A stretch of DNA of 53,946 nt from Planctomycetota bacterium (GTDB lineage: Bacteria > Planctomycetota > B15-G4). A model generated the notes under the pieces. The model did no database searches and was not told the DNA's origin. It worked only from the letters and a program-made list of their open reading frames with translations. Location: positions 1-53,946 of the forward strand of contig JAJDEQ010000217.1 in assembly GCA_029259695.1 (NCBI GenBank), in the 5' to 3' direction. Positions 32,108 through 40,471 of the stretch are shown here, one piece after another (within the stretch, counting starts at the first letter, position 1; each line of letters starts with the position of its first letter). Made by a program: the position numbers and the translations under genes.

Positions 32108-33562
32108 ATGCGTCTCAGCGTAGCTCGCGCCAACGCACTCACCGCCGCCGGACCACTGGTGGCGGTGCTCGTCGACAAGGGCCGCTCGGCTGAACTGCCG
32201 GGAGGTGAGCTGGGCGAACGGGCCGCGGGGCTCTTGTCCCGCAAGGCCTTCGTGGCCGAGCGTCGCAAGACGCACGTGTTGCACGCCGAGGGGCGAGGCG
32301 GTCCCCGCGCCCTGCTGCTGGTGGGCATGGGCAAGGCGGGCAAGGTCACGGCCGAGGACTACCGCCGCGCTGCGGCGCAGGTGGTCAACGAGGCGGCGGC
32401 GCTCGGCGCGAACCGGGTGGCCGTGGCCACGGCCGGCAAGATCCGCTTCGATGCCACGACGCTGGCGGCCTTCGGTGAGGGCGCCGTGCTGGCCGGCTAC
32501 CGCTACCCGCGCCGCAAGGCCGACACCAAGCCGCCCGCCAGCGTGGCCGTCGTGACCACCGGTGTGCGCGGTGCGGCAGGGCTGTTGAAGACGGCCCGTG
32601 CCACCGCCGAGGGCACCAACCTGGCCCGCGAGCTGGGCGACCTGCCGGGCAACATCTGCACGCCGCGGCACCTGGTCAACACGTCCCGCAAGCTCAGCCG
32701 CGACGGCGGCCTGCGTTGCAAGATCTACGGCAAGAAGGATCTGCAGCGCATGAAGATGGGCGGCATCCTGGCGGTCAACCAGGGCTCGGCCGAAGACCCG
32801 TTCCTGATCGAGATGGACTACAAGCCGCGGACGGTGAAGCGCACGGTGTGCATCGTCGGCAAGGGGCTCACGTTCGACTCGGGCGGCATCTCGATCAAGC
32901 CCTCGGCCGGCATGGAGGAGATGAAGTACGACATGTGCGGTGCGGCCGCGACGATCGGGCTGATGCAGGCGGTCGCCGCGTTGAAGCCGTCGGGCGTGCG
33001 CGTGATCGGCATCGTCGGCACCACCGACAACATGCCGGGCGGGCGCGCCTACAAGCCGGGTGACGTCGTCACCACGGCGTCGGGCAAGACGATCGAGGTG
33101 ATCAACACCGATGCCGAGGGGCGTGTGGTGCTCTCCGATGCCCTGCACCACGCGACGAAGTTCAAGCCCGACGCGATCATCGACCTGGCCACGCTCACCG
33201 GCGCCATCGTGGTCGCCCTGGGCCACGAAGTGGCCGGCCTGTTCTGCCGCGACGACGGTCTGGCGCGGCGCCTGGTCAAGGCCGGCGAGCGCACCGACGA
33301 GCCGCTGTGGCGCATGCCCACCCTCGAGGTTTACGACGAGGCGATCAAGAGCCGCTGGGCCGACATCAAGAACTCCGCCGGCCGGGCGGCCGGTTCGTGC
33401 ACCGCGGCCAGCTTCCTGTTCAACTTCACCGACGGCTACGACCATGCGCACATCGACATCGCCGGCGCCGCCTGGGGTGCTCGCAAGCGCGACTACTACA
33501 ACGAAGGCGCCACCGGCTTCGGCGTGCGCATGCTGTACGACGCCATCGCGAACTGGGCCTGA
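32108..33562 (+). CDS. pepA: Leucyl aminopeptidase (M17 family)
   Basis: M17 enzymes are hexameric, two-metal cytosolic aminopeptidases. The ATG at 32108, with AGGAG before it, gives 484 residues. Metal and catalytic residues are visible in GKGLTFDSGGISIKP (Lys252, Asp257) and in the family signature NTDAEGR (333-339). The N-terminal domain (1-160) is shorter in conserved features, as usual. In a genome with two peptide importers it probably completes the breakdown of imported peptides. Twenty bases separate it from the next gene. Confidence 0.95.
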   Translation: MRLSVARANALTAAGPLVAVLVDKGRSAELPGGELGERAAGLLSRKAFVAERRKTHVLHAEGRGGPRALLLVGMGKAGKVTAEDYRRAAAQVVNEAAALGANRVAVATAGKIRFDATTLAAFGEGAVLAGYRYPRRKADTKPPASVAVVTTGVRGAAGLLKTARATAEGTNLARELGDLPGNICTPRHLVNTSRKLSRDGGLRCKIYGKKDLQRMKMGGILAVNQGSAEDPFLIEMDYKPRTVKRTVCIVGKGLTFDSGGISIKPSAGMEEMKYDMCGAAATIGLMQAVAALKPSGVRVIGIVGTTDNMPGGRAYKPGDVVTTASGKTIEVINTDAEGRVVLSDALHHATKFKPDAIIDLATLTGAIVVALGHEVAGLFCRDDGLARRLVKAGERTDEPLWRMPTLEVYDEAIKSRWADIKNSAGRAAGSCTAASFLFNFTDGYDHAHIDIAGAAWGARKRDYYNEGATGFGVRMLYDAIANWA

Positions 33563-33582
33563 GGGCCGCAGGGGGGACACTC

Positions 33583-34110
33583 ATGGCACTTGCCGACGTT
33601 TCCGGGTCCACGCGTGACGGACCGCCCGTGCACCAGCTGCTCATGGACTTGAGTCCCGAGCGCTTCGGCGCGCTGTACGAGGCGCTGCCGGCCGAGGTGA
33701 TCGGGGCCCTCGACACGCCCATCGCCAGCGTGCTCAACAGCCGGGTGGCCAAGGTGCGCAAGCGCCCGCTGCCCATGAAGCTCAAGGCCCTGCGCGCGTT
33801 CCTCCTGCGTCAGCGCGACGACGATCTGGCCCTGGAGATGCTGCGCGGCTACCTGCTCGGTCCGCGCGCCGACCTCGTGAAGGACTTCCTCGACGCCACC
33901 GGCGTGCCTCACGAGGACGGCCAGATCAACGACGAGGACTCCGACGAACCGGCCGAGCCGGACCCGAAGAAGGTGCCCGGCGCGATCAAGACGCTGACGG
34001 AGAAGCACGACCCCGACGACGTGCGCCTGTACCTCGAGATCGCGGCCATGCAGTGGCCCGAGCACGAAGCGGTGCGCAAGGCGCTGGTCGGTCTGCGCGA
34101 CGCGAACTGA
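33583..34110 (+). CDS. Unrecognised 175-residue soluble protein
   Basis: I do not recognise this protein. It starts with ATG 20 bases after the aminopeptidase and is predicted to be helical, with a conserved-looking core (LSPERFGALYEALPAEVIGAL, then KLKALRAFLLRQRDDDLALEML) and an acidic linker (about residues 113-128) before a last helical part. There is no signal peptide or membrane helix, so it is cytoplasmic. The stop codon lies inside a duplicated hairpin sequence shared with the convergent lyase gene. Confidence 0.65.
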   Translation: MALADVSGSTRDGPPVHQLLMDLSPERFGALYEALPAEVIGALDTPIASVLNSRVAKVRKRPLPMKLKALRAFLLRQRDDDLALEMLRGYLLGPRADLVKDFLDATGVPHEDGQINDEDSDEPAEPDPKKVPGAIKTLTEKHDPDDVRLYLEIAAMQWPEHEAVRKALVGLRDAN

Positions 34111-34147
34111 GCCGCGACCTCAGTTGCCACTGAGCCGCGACCTCAGT
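34106..34147. repeat. Duplicated 19-bp hairpin unit containing both convergent stop codons
   Basis: The 19-mer ACTGAGCCGCGACCTCAGT occurs at 34106-34124 and 34129-34147 (23-bp period). Each unit is itself an inverted repeat (ACTGAG/CTCAGT). The TGA at 34108-34110 ends the rightward gene and the TGA complement at 34143-34145 ends the leftward lyase gene, so each stop sits in one unit. It could act as a bidirectional terminator. Confidence 0.85.
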
Positions 34148-35207
34148 CTCGCCCGTCGAAGAACGCGAGCCGCGCGGCGGCCGGGACCTCGGCGCCGCTC
34201 ATCCGGCCCCGTTGCAGCACGTGCCAGCAGTAGCGGTAGCTGGCGCGGTCGTGCAGGCGCCCTTCGTGTCGCAACGGCGCCCACTCCACGCGCTGGGCGG
34301 CGAGCAGGATCTCCGCCACGCTGTTGAGCTCGTCGTCGTCGGGCGTGAAGGCGCGCAGGATCGGCTCGATCTGCGACGGGTGGATCGACCACATGCGCAG
34401 GTAGCCGAACTCGTCTCGCGCGCGCCGCGCGTCGCGGTAGGCCTGCTCGGGATCGTCGAGGTCGATGGTGACGTTGTGCACCGGGACGAGGCCCGAGCCG
34501 AGGGCCGAGGTGGCCACGATCGTCTTGGCGTGTCGCAGCACCGCGTGATCGAACTGGCCCGGTGAACGCATGGTCGACGCGTGCAGCGCGCCCTGGTGCG
34601 CACTCACATAGTCCATCAGCCCGAAGTCCAGCCCGCGCATGCAGGGCAGGGCCGCGATCTTGCGCGCGTCGCCGACGGCGCCGTGCGTCTCCACCAGGAC
34701 GTGGATCGGGATCTCGCGCTCGAGACCGGCGAAGGCGCTCGCATTCTGGACGTAGGTGATCATCTGCGACACCTGACGGGCCGAGACCACCTTGGGGATG
34801 GTGATGTGCGCCAGCCGCCCGCCGGCGCCCTTGAGCACCACGTCCACGTCCTGCTGCCAGCAGGCGTGGCTGGGATCGTGGATCCGGACGCCGGCCCGGT
34901 CGTGGGCGTTCTCCGGGCTGTTGAGCAGCTCGACCACCATGTGGGCGTGGCCGAGCTCGTCCCCGGCGGGGGCCCCGTCCTCGAGGTCGAGGGTCACGTC
35001 GAAGCGGCCCTGCTGCTCGGCCTGCAGTCGCAGCGCCTTGCGGATGAAGGTCTCGCTGCCCGCGTAGTGGTCGCAGGCCGGCACCGGGGCCACCCGGCGG
35101 CGGGCGTCGAAGAGGGCCTCTTCGGGATGCAGCACGGGGTCTTTATAACGCCCGGCGAGGGCCCGTCCGAGCATCGCCTGGGCTCCGTGTCGTTGCCGGA
35201 GCTGCAT
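34143..35207 (-). CDS. HpcH/HpaI aldolase / citrate-lyase beta-subunit (CitE) family protein
   Basis: This family cleaves or forms C-C bonds of CoA thioesters or 2-keto acids; members include malyl-CoA lyase and citramalyl-CoA lyase. The 354-residue protein shows VTLDLEDGAPAGDE (LDLEDGA at 73-79, metal-binding acidic residues), IPKVVSARQV, and IHVLVETHGAV. The ending is longer than in classical CitE (about 290 residues) and closer in length to the malyl-CoA lyase group, but the exact substrate cannot be set. No partner citrate-lyase subunits are nearby. Confidence 0.82.
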   Translation of the reverse strand: MQLRQRHGAQAMLGRALAGRYKDPVLHPEEALFDARRRVAPVPACDHYAGSETFIRKALRLQAEQQGRFDVTLDLEDGAPAGDELGHAHMVVELLNSPENAHDRAGVRIHDPSHACWQQDVDVVLKGAGGRLAHITIPKVVSARQVSQMITYVQNASAFAGLEREIPIHVLVETHGAVGDARKIAALPCMRGLDFGLMDYVSAHQGALHASTMRSPGQFDHAVLRHAKTIVATSALGSGLVPVHNVTIDLDDPEQAYRDARRARDEFGYLRMWSIHPSQIEPILRAFTPDDDELNSVAEILLAAQRVEWAPLRHEGRLHDRASYRYCWHVLQRGRMSGAEVPAAARLAFFDGRD

Positions 35208-35372
35208 CGTGGACAGATTCCCCGTCGCGATCCCGTGACGCGCGGATTAGGGCACGAATCGGCGATGCGCCGGGGCTTCCGAGTGTGGAGAAACGGTTGA
35301 GGAACGCTGCCGGGGGCCGCTCCTGGCTCCAAACCGACTTGGCGGTTGGATTTGGGGCGGGCCCGGGCCGGC

Positions 35373-35651
35373 TCAGTCCTCGGCCAGGTCCTCGAGGATG
35401 TCCCGCAGCAGTTCGCCGGAGGCCTGTCCGAGGGTCGTGCCCTCGCTGCGGCAGCCCTCGGAGATGGCCTCGGCCAGGTCCTGCATGTGCTCGTGCAGGG
35501 CTTCGCTGCCGCCCATCAGCACGTAGTCCTCGCCCTGGGTCATGCGCGTCTCGCCGTCCTCGGATTCAGGGCCGAGGCCGGAGCCGTCGAGGCCCAGGCC
35601 CAGCAGGGTGCGGCGTGCGGCGGGCTGATCGGGAGGAATGCGTGAACTCAT
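35373..35651 (-). CDS. Unrecognised small acidic protein
   Basis: The ATG at 35651 gives 92 residues; GAGGAC eight bases upstream supports it, and so does a good promoter directly before it. The frame is open further upstream but runs through that promoter. The protein is acidic with no membrane segment: a Pro/Arg start, a glycine-rich stretch (LLGLGLDGSGLG) and a helical C-terminal half (EALHEHMQDLAEAISEGC...LLRDILEDLAED). The function is unknown. Confidence 0.6.
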   Translation of the reverse strand: MSSRIPPDQPAARRTLLGLGLDGSGLGPESEDGETRMTQGEDYVLMGGSEALHEHMQDLAEAISEGCRSEGTTLGQASGELLRDILEDLAED

Positions 35652-35660
35652 GCTGTGTCC

Positions 35661-35690
35661 TCTATAGCAGTCTGCGGCGCGCAGAGCCAA
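35661..35690 (-). promoter_or_regulatory. Promoter of the small acidic protein gene
   Basis: Reading leftwards, TTGGCT (35690-35685) is followed after 18 bp by TATAGA (35666-35661), which is preceded by TG in the extended -10 position (TGCTATAGA). The -10 box ends 9 bases before the ATG, so the transcript would be leaderless or nearly so. Confidence 0.55.
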
Positions 35691-35733
35691 CGGCGCCCCG
35701 GCGGCGCGTGGCCTTCTCTGGAACAACGCACCC

Positions 35734-35742
35734 TGATATGGT
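35734..35742 (+). promoter_or_regulatory. Extended -10 element upstream of tRNA-Cys
   Basis: TGATATGGT matches the extended -10 form TGnTATnnT. It lies about 125 bases before the tRNA, with only TT conserved at the -35 position. It is the best candidate seen for tRNA-Cys transcription. Confidence 0.3.
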
Positions 35743-35866
35743 CCGCCCGCTCCTGCTTCCTCGTCCCGCACGGGCGACGCCGGTGTGCGTCGGGCGCGCG
35801 CGAGGGGGAGCATCAGGGCACGCGCGCGACGGACTCCCGCGATCAGCGGTGCTCCGCGCGATGTCA

Positions 35867-35940
35867 GGCGCCATGGCCAAGTGGTAAGGCAACGGATTGC
35901 AAATCCGTCATCCCCGGTTCGAATCCGGGTGGCGCCTCCA
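35867..35940 (+). tRNA. tRNA-Cys (anticodon GCA)
   Basis: A full cloverleaf can be drawn: acceptor GGCGCCA with TGGCGCC, D stem GCC/GGC, anticodon stem ACGGA/TCCGT around the loop TTGCAAA (GCA at 35899-35901), and a T arm with CCCGG/CCGGG around TTCGAAT. The discriminator base is T, usual for tRNA-Cys is U, and the 3' CCA is encoded (35938-35940). Confidence 0.96.
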
Positions 35941-35975
35941 TCTCTCCTCGCGCCCGGAGCACCCAGGCCGCGCGG

Positions 35976-37673
35976 CTAGTTGGTCGTGCCCTTGACCGCG
36001 TTCGAGAGCGTGAGCCCGCCCGGCACCGAGAGGTCCCGGACCACGAACTGGATGAACAGGTCGAGGCCCTGGGGGATCCCGGCGGGCAGCGGCCCGGAGA
36101 TGTTGATCTCGCCCAGCGGGCTGGCCATCAGCAACAGTTCGAGGTTGAGCGGCAGGGTGAAGACCGTGCCACCCAGCGCGTTGGTCGGGGTCGAGTTGAG
36201 CGAGACCCAGAACAGCGCGGGGGCGTTGGCCGGCGCGTTGGTCAGGTCGAGGTCCACCGTGCCGCTCGTGGTGGACAGGGGACCGGACCCGACCAGGGCG
36301 GGCACACCGCCGACGCCGGCGGCCCCGCCCTGCATGTCGGTCCAGGGGCTCACCCGATGGGCCGCGAAGTCCCACGGGTCGCCCATCAGGTTGCCGAACT
36401 GGGGCGCGATCGGGAACAGCACCGGGTCGACACCGTGCACCTGCAGATCGAACAGGCGTTGGCGCAGCTCGAACGGGTCGTGCGCGTCGCCGTCGCCGTT
36501 CAGGTCGTCGAGGGTGTGGATCCAGAGGTTGCCGTTCGGGCCGGGGAAGAGCGCGGGGAAGGGCAGGATCTCGGCCGCATACACCTGGCCGCCGTCCAGC
36601 ACGTCCATGCCGCGCATGAGCAGCAGGGGCGGGCTGCCGTCGGTGTGGCTGCCGTTGAAGAACAACTCCACTTCACCGGCGTCGTTGACGTCGCCGTCCG
36701 CGTTGCCGTCGATGCCGCGGAAGATCAGGAAGTTGGTGCCCTCGCCGGCGTTGTTCGTGCCCGAGTTGCTGAAGGGCGACGTGGTGGTGCCGAAGTAGAA
36801 GACGCGGCTGCCCGATTCGACTGTGGTGGCCAGGTGCCCGAGCGCAGCGGGGAAGCCCGCCGGAGTCTGGAGACTGCGCAGCGTTCCGTCCGCGAAGTCG
36901 GGGTTCATCGGCAGGGCGGGGTTCTCACCACTGGAGTTGAGCAGCAGGATCGATTCCCCGGCGTCCGTTGCGTCGCCGTCCTGGTTCAGGTCTTCGATGC
37001 GGTAGTGGGCGCCGTTGGGGGAGTCGTACACGATCATGCCGTCTCCGGCGGCGGCGATCTCGTTCAGGCTCCAGGGGTCGATGACGGTCGTGCCGCTGTC
37101 GTGTTCGATCGGGTGGGACGTGTTGCCGTCGATCATCTGGACCTGCTCTCCGTGGTCGGCCGCATCGCCGTCGGAGTTCAGGTCCTCGAGGCGGAAGAGG
37201 CCGTTGTGCGGTTGCACCTGGAGCAAGGTCGAGGTCCACCACACGGCGCCGTCATCCGCGATGTCGAGCGCGACGGGGGTCCCGGCGCCGTCCAGGACAC
37301 CCGAGTCCCGGAAGACGGTGATCTCGGCGCCTGCGAGGGTGCCGTCGGCGTCCCCGTCGACCCCGCGGTAGACGACGTCAACGAACTCGCCGAGCCAGTA
37401 GCTGACGACCTGGCCGTTCTCCTCCGTGATGCGCAGCGACCTCGCCGGGGTGTTGGCCGGTGAGGTCGGGTCGATGTGCAGGGACACCTCGCCGGGGCCG
37501 AAGAACAGACCGTCTCCGTCCTGGTCGCTGAAGTGGTGGTGGCGGGTGTTCCAGGCGTCGGCCCAGTAGATGTCGGCCGGTTGCGTCTGGGCGCCTGCCG
37601 GCGGCGCGAGCCCCAGGCCGCAGGCGAGGGCGATCAGGCCGGCGAGGGGCAGGAGGCGGATCGAAGCGCTCAT
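35976..37673 (-). CDS. Secreted protein with six calcium-loop-like motifs and a shared C-terminal module
   Basis: The ATG at 37673 gives 565 residues with a signal peptide (about 1-29). Six acidic loops of the form DxNxDGDxxDxxE lie at about residues 50-62, 106-117, 164-176, 228-240, 322-334 and 390-402; such loops bind calcium in dockerin, EF-hand and thrombospondin-type repeats. The last 100 residues (about 466-565) match in pattern the ends of the dehydrogenase and, more weakly, the protease further right, ending LPAGIPQGLDLFIQ...LSNAVKGTT. No catalytic domain is recognised. It is probably an exported beta-propeller-like protein with inserted calcium loops; the fold is inference. Confidence 0.8.
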   Translation of the reverse strand: MSASIRLLPLAGLIALACGLGLAPPAGAQTQPADIYWADAWNTRHHHFSDQDGDGLFFGPGEVSLHIDPTSPANTPARSLRITEENGQVVSYWLGEFVDVVYRGVDGDADGTLAGAEITVFRDSGVLDGAGTPVALDIADDGAVWWTSTLLQVQPHNGLFRLEDLNSDGDAADHGEQVQMIDGNTSHPIEHDSGTTVIDPWSLNEIAAAGDGMIVYDSPNGAHYRIEDLNQDGDATDAGESILLLNSSGENPALPMNPDFADGTLRSLQTPAGFPAALGHLATTVESGSRVFYFGTTTSPFSNSGTNNAGEGTNFLIFRGIDGNADGDVNDAGEVELFFNGSHTDGSPPLLLMRGMDVLDGGQVYAAEILPFPALFPGPNGNLWIHTLDDLNGDGDAHDPFELRQRLFDLQVHGVDPVLFPIAPQFGNLMGDPWDFAAHRVSPWTDMQGGAAGVGGVPALVGSGPLSTTSGTVDLDLTNAPANAPALFWVSLNSTPTNALGGTVFTLPLNLELLLMASPLGEINISGPLPAGIPQGLDLFIQFVVRDLSVPGGLTLSNAVKGTTN

Positions 37674-37972
37674 ACGGGTGGTTCCGTTGCGTGCAGCTCG
37701 GCAGGGGGGCCGAGGCAGGGATCGGGGCTTGGGTGAAGCGGAGAGCCTATCACGCTCCATGTCTTCCTCGGTGGTTTCCCTGGGGAAAGAAGCTCCAGCG
37801 CAAATCTGGCCAGGAATGGCGTTTTGGAGCCTGATTGGAAGCACCTTGGCGCTGGGCCCCGTGGCAACAGACGAGGTGTCCCCGTGGCAAGAAACGGGGT
37901 GTCCCTGTGGCGAGAGCCGGGATGTCCCCGTGGCGAGAGCCGGGATGTCCCCGTGGCAACGAATGGGGTGGC
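37674..37972. other. 299-bp intergenic region holding a five-unit repeat array
   Basis: This region lies between the start of the secreted calcium-loop gene and the stop of the fused permease gene, both read leftwards. About 115 bp next to the permease stop are five 23-bp repeats. The other 180 bp would carry the promoter of the secreted protein; no clear -35/-10 pair was found. Confidence 0.4.
37856..37970. repeat. Five 23-bp tandem repeats next to the permease stop codon
   Basis: Units at 37856-37878, 37879-37901, 37902-37924, 37925-37947 and 37948-37970 follow the pattern TCCCCGTGGC, then a variable centre, then GGGRTG. Units three and four differ by one base (CCCTG against CCCCG). There are no spacers, so it is not a CRISPR array. 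It ends two bases before the stop codon of the fused permease gene. Confidence 0.9.
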
Positions 37973-39532
37973 TCAGCCGCGGGCGAGGCGCAGCCCGAGG
38001 GGTACGAGCCGACGCTCGGCCAATTCGAACACGCCGTGGACCACAAGTGCCAGCAGCGCCGCCGGGACGGCCCCTTGAAGGATCAGCCCGGTGTCGTCCA
38101 GGCGGATGCCGGTGAAGATCGGCTGGCCGTACCCGCCCGCTCCGATGAACGCGCCCAGGGTGGCGGTGCCCACGTTGATCACGGCGGCGGTCTTGATGCC
38201 GGCCAGGATCGACGGCGCGGCGAGGGGCAGTTCGACCAGACGCAGCCGCGCGTGTGGGGGCAGCCCCAGGGCCCGGGCCGACTCGATCAGCGCCGGCGTG
38301 ATCCCGGTCAGCCCCGCGTGCGTGTTGCGCACCACGGGCAGCAGGCTGTAGAGGAACAAGGCCACCACGGCGGGTGGTCCGCCGATGCCGAGCAGCGGGA
38401 TCATGAACACGAACAACGCCAACGACGGGATCGTCTGCAACACGCCGGCGAGACCGAGCACGAGCTGGCCCAGGCGCGGGCGCCGCGCCGCGAGCACTCC
38501 CAGCGGCAGGGCCACGGCGATGGCCGCGGCGAGCGAGATGCCCACCAGCAGCAGGTGCTCGAGCGTGTGACGGCGCAGGCGGGTCCACCAGGTCTCCACC
38601 GCCGCGGGCTCAGCGGTGACGCCGAAGCGTTCGCGCAGCACGTCGGCCGCCACGACGTGCTCGGGCACCCCGTCGAGCTTCACCCGGGCGTTCATGGCCG
38701 TCATGTCGCCGGCGCTGATCGCGTTCTCGAGCCGTGTGAAGGCGTCGACCCAGGCCGTCGGCACGTCGTCGCGGAACAGCAGCAGGGCCTGGTACTCGGG
38801 GAAGTGTCCCGCGTCGTCACGCAGCGGACGCAGGTCGTAGCCGCGGATCTCGGCGTCGGTGGCGTACAGGTCGGTCACGTCGATGGTGCCCTGCTCGAGT
38901 CCCTTGTAGGCCAGGTCGTGGTCGAGGCCGCGCACGTCCCTGTGGGGCAGTGAGTAGCGGGCGGCCAGGGCCGGCCAGCCGTCACCGCGATCCATGAACT
39001 CGCTGCTGAAGGCCAGGGCCAGGTCGGGGTGTGCGCGCAGGTCCGAGATGCTGGTGATGCCGAGTTGCTCGGCGCGCTCGCGGCGCATGCCCAGCACGTA
39101 GGTGTTGTCGAAGCCGATCGGGGCGGAGATGCGCACGCCGTGGGCGGCGAGGCGTTCGGCCAGGGTGTCCCCTGCGCCGGGGCGGGGCGCGGGCGGGTCT
39201 TCGCCGGCCAGGATCTCCTGGGTGATCGTGCCGGTGTACTCGGGGTACACGTCGAGTTCGCCGCGCAGCAAGGCGTTCCACAGCAGGCGCGTCCCGCCCA
39301 GTTGGCGCGCATGGCGGACCGGCGCGCCGGCGTCGGCGCCGAGTTGGGTGACCAGTTCGCCGAGCACCACCGACTCGGTGAAGTTCTTGCTGCCCACGAC
39401 GAGTTCGCGCGGGCCCGAAGGCTCACCGCAGGCGGGGGGCAGCGCGAGCGCCAGGGCCAGCACGCAACCCAGGGCGAGTGCCCCGTGGTGCCGCGGCCGG
39501 CGGGTGACCGGGGCTGGCATGGGCGTGTTCAT
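37973..39532 (-). CDS. Fused substrate-binding protein and permease of a quaternary-amine (OpuC/ProX-type) ABC importer
   Basis: The 519-residue protein joins two importer parts. Residues about 1-35 are an export or anchor segment. Residues about 43-315 are an OpuAC-type binding domain (LVVGSKNFTESVVLGEL near its start, VYPEYTGTITQEIL). Residues about 325-510 are a ProW/OpuBB-type permease with the loop LIESARALGLPPHARLRLVELPLA and INVGTATLGAFIGAGGYG. The binding domain lies on the extracytoplasmic side. Family members import glycine betaine, choline, carnitine, or ergothioneine in some bacteria. The ATG overlaps the stop of the ATPase gene by four bases. Confidence 0.9.
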   Translation of the reverse strand: MNTPMPAPVTRRPRHHGALALGCVLALALALPPACGEPSGPRELVVGSKNFTESVVLGELVTQLGADAGAPVRHARQLGGTRLLWNALLRGELDVYPEYTGTITQEILAGEDPPAPRPGAGDTLAERLAAHGVRISAPIGFDNTYVLGMRRERAEQLGITSISDLRAHPDLALAFSSEFMDRGDGWPALAARYSLPHRDVRGLDHDLAYKGLEQGTIDVTDLYATDAEIRGYDLRPLRDDAGHFPEYQALLLFRDDVPTAWVDAFTRLENAISAGDMTAMNARVKLDGVPEHVVAADVLRERFGVTAEPAAVETWWTRLRRHTLEHLLLVGISLAAAIAVALPLGVLAARRPRLGQLVLGLAGVLQTIPSLALFVFMIPLLGIGGPPAVVALFLYSLLPVVRNTHAGLTGITPALIESARALGLPPHARLRLVELPLAAPSILAGIKTAAVINVGTATLGAFIGAGGYGQPIFTGIRLDDTGLILQGAVPAALLALVVHGVFELAERRLVPLGLRLARG

Positions 39533-40314
39533 GCGGGGCCCCCGCGGCCGCTCGCGTCGGGGCCCGGTTCAGCAGCCAGACCGCGGTGTTGTGCGCGCAC
39601 GAAGCGGGTCACGAACTCGTCGGCCGGTGCGTGGATCAGGTCGGCCGCCGTGCCCCGTTGCACGACGCGTCCGTCGCGCAGCAGCACGGACTGATGACCG
39701 AGGTAGGCCGCCTCGTCCAGATCGTGGGTGACCAGCAGCACGGTCTTGCCCAGGTCGGCGAAGATCTGCTTCAACTCGGCCTGGAGGTCGACCCGGATCA
39801 TGGGGTCGAGTGCACCCAGCGGTTCGTCGAGCAACAGCGCAGCGGGGTCCAGGACCAGGGCACGCATCAGGCCCACGCGCTGCCGTTGGCCGCCCGAGAG
39901 CTGGCACGGGTAGCGCGACAGGCCGTCCTCCGGGAAGCGGGTGAGGTGCACGAGTTGGTCGAGCCGTTGTTCGATGCGGGTGTCGTCCCAACCGCGCTCC
40001 GGCCCCAGCCAGCGCGCCATGAGCGTCACGTTCTCGCGCGCGGTGAGGTGTGGGAAGAGGCCGCCGTCCTGGATCACGTAACCCATGTGCCGACGCAGGT
40101 TCGGCGCGCTGTCGGGGTCTACGGGCGTGCCGTCGAAGGTGACCTGGCCCGCGTCCGGCGTGACCAACCCGATCACGGTGCGCAGCAGGGTCGACTTGCC
40201 GCACCCGCTGGGGCCGATCAGGGCGGTGGTCTCGCCCGCGGGGACGTCGAGCGTCAGGTCGTCGAGGGCGAAGCGCGGACCGTAGCGCTTGGTGACACCG
40301 CGCAGACTGATCAC
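39529..40314 (-). CDS. Quaternary-amine-type ABC transporter ATPase (OpuCA/ProV-like)
   Basis: The GTG at 40314 is the best start: GGAGGA precedes it by seven bases and the protein then begins VISLRGVTKRYGPRFALDDLTL, a normal ABC start. A longer frame to 40497 would translate a 9-bp repeat array into arginine-threonine-alanine repeats and is rejected. It has 261 residues with Walker A GPSGCGKST (34-42), signature LSGGQRQRV and Walker B ALLLDEPLGALDP. No C-terminal CBS domains are present, unlike osmoregulated OpuA/OpuC ATPases. Confidence 0.92.
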   Translation of the reverse strand: MISLRGVTKRYGPRFALDDLTLDVPAGETTALIGPSGCGKSTLLRTVIGLVTPDAGQVTFDGTPVDPDSAPNLRRHMGYVIQDGGLFPHLTARENVTLMARWLGPERGWDDTRIEQRLDQLVHLTRFPEDGLSRYPCQLSGGQRQRVGLMRALVLDPAALLLDEPLGALDPMIRVDLQAELKQIFADLGKTVLLVTHDLDEAAYLGHQSVLLRDGRVVQRGTAADLIHAPADEFVTRFVRAQHRGLAAEPGPDASGRGGPA

Positions 40315-40341
40315 GCTCGCGTCCTCCGCCGTCCGCGCACC

Positions 40342-40431
40342 GCGTGCCGTGCGTGCGGTGCGTGCGGTGCGTGCCGTGCGTGCCGTGCGTGCCGTGCGTG
40401 CCGTGCGTGCCGTGCGTGCGCCGCGTGCGCC
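40342..40431. repeat. Ten 9-bp tandem repeats upstream of the ABC ATPase gene
   Basis: Ten units of GCGTGCCGT, GCGTGCGGT or GCGTGCGCC follow one another without gaps; units four to eight are identical. The array lies in the 157-bp gap between the glycosyltransferase stop and the ATPase start, so it could alter expression if its length varies. Confidence 0.9.
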
Positions 40432-40471
40432 GCCTGTGTGGGCGCCGCCGTGCATGGGGGGGTGGTCCGGT

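Noticed and set aside
37856..37970. CRISPR array
   Set aside because: The 23-bp units are directly adjacent with no spacers, and no cas genes are present.
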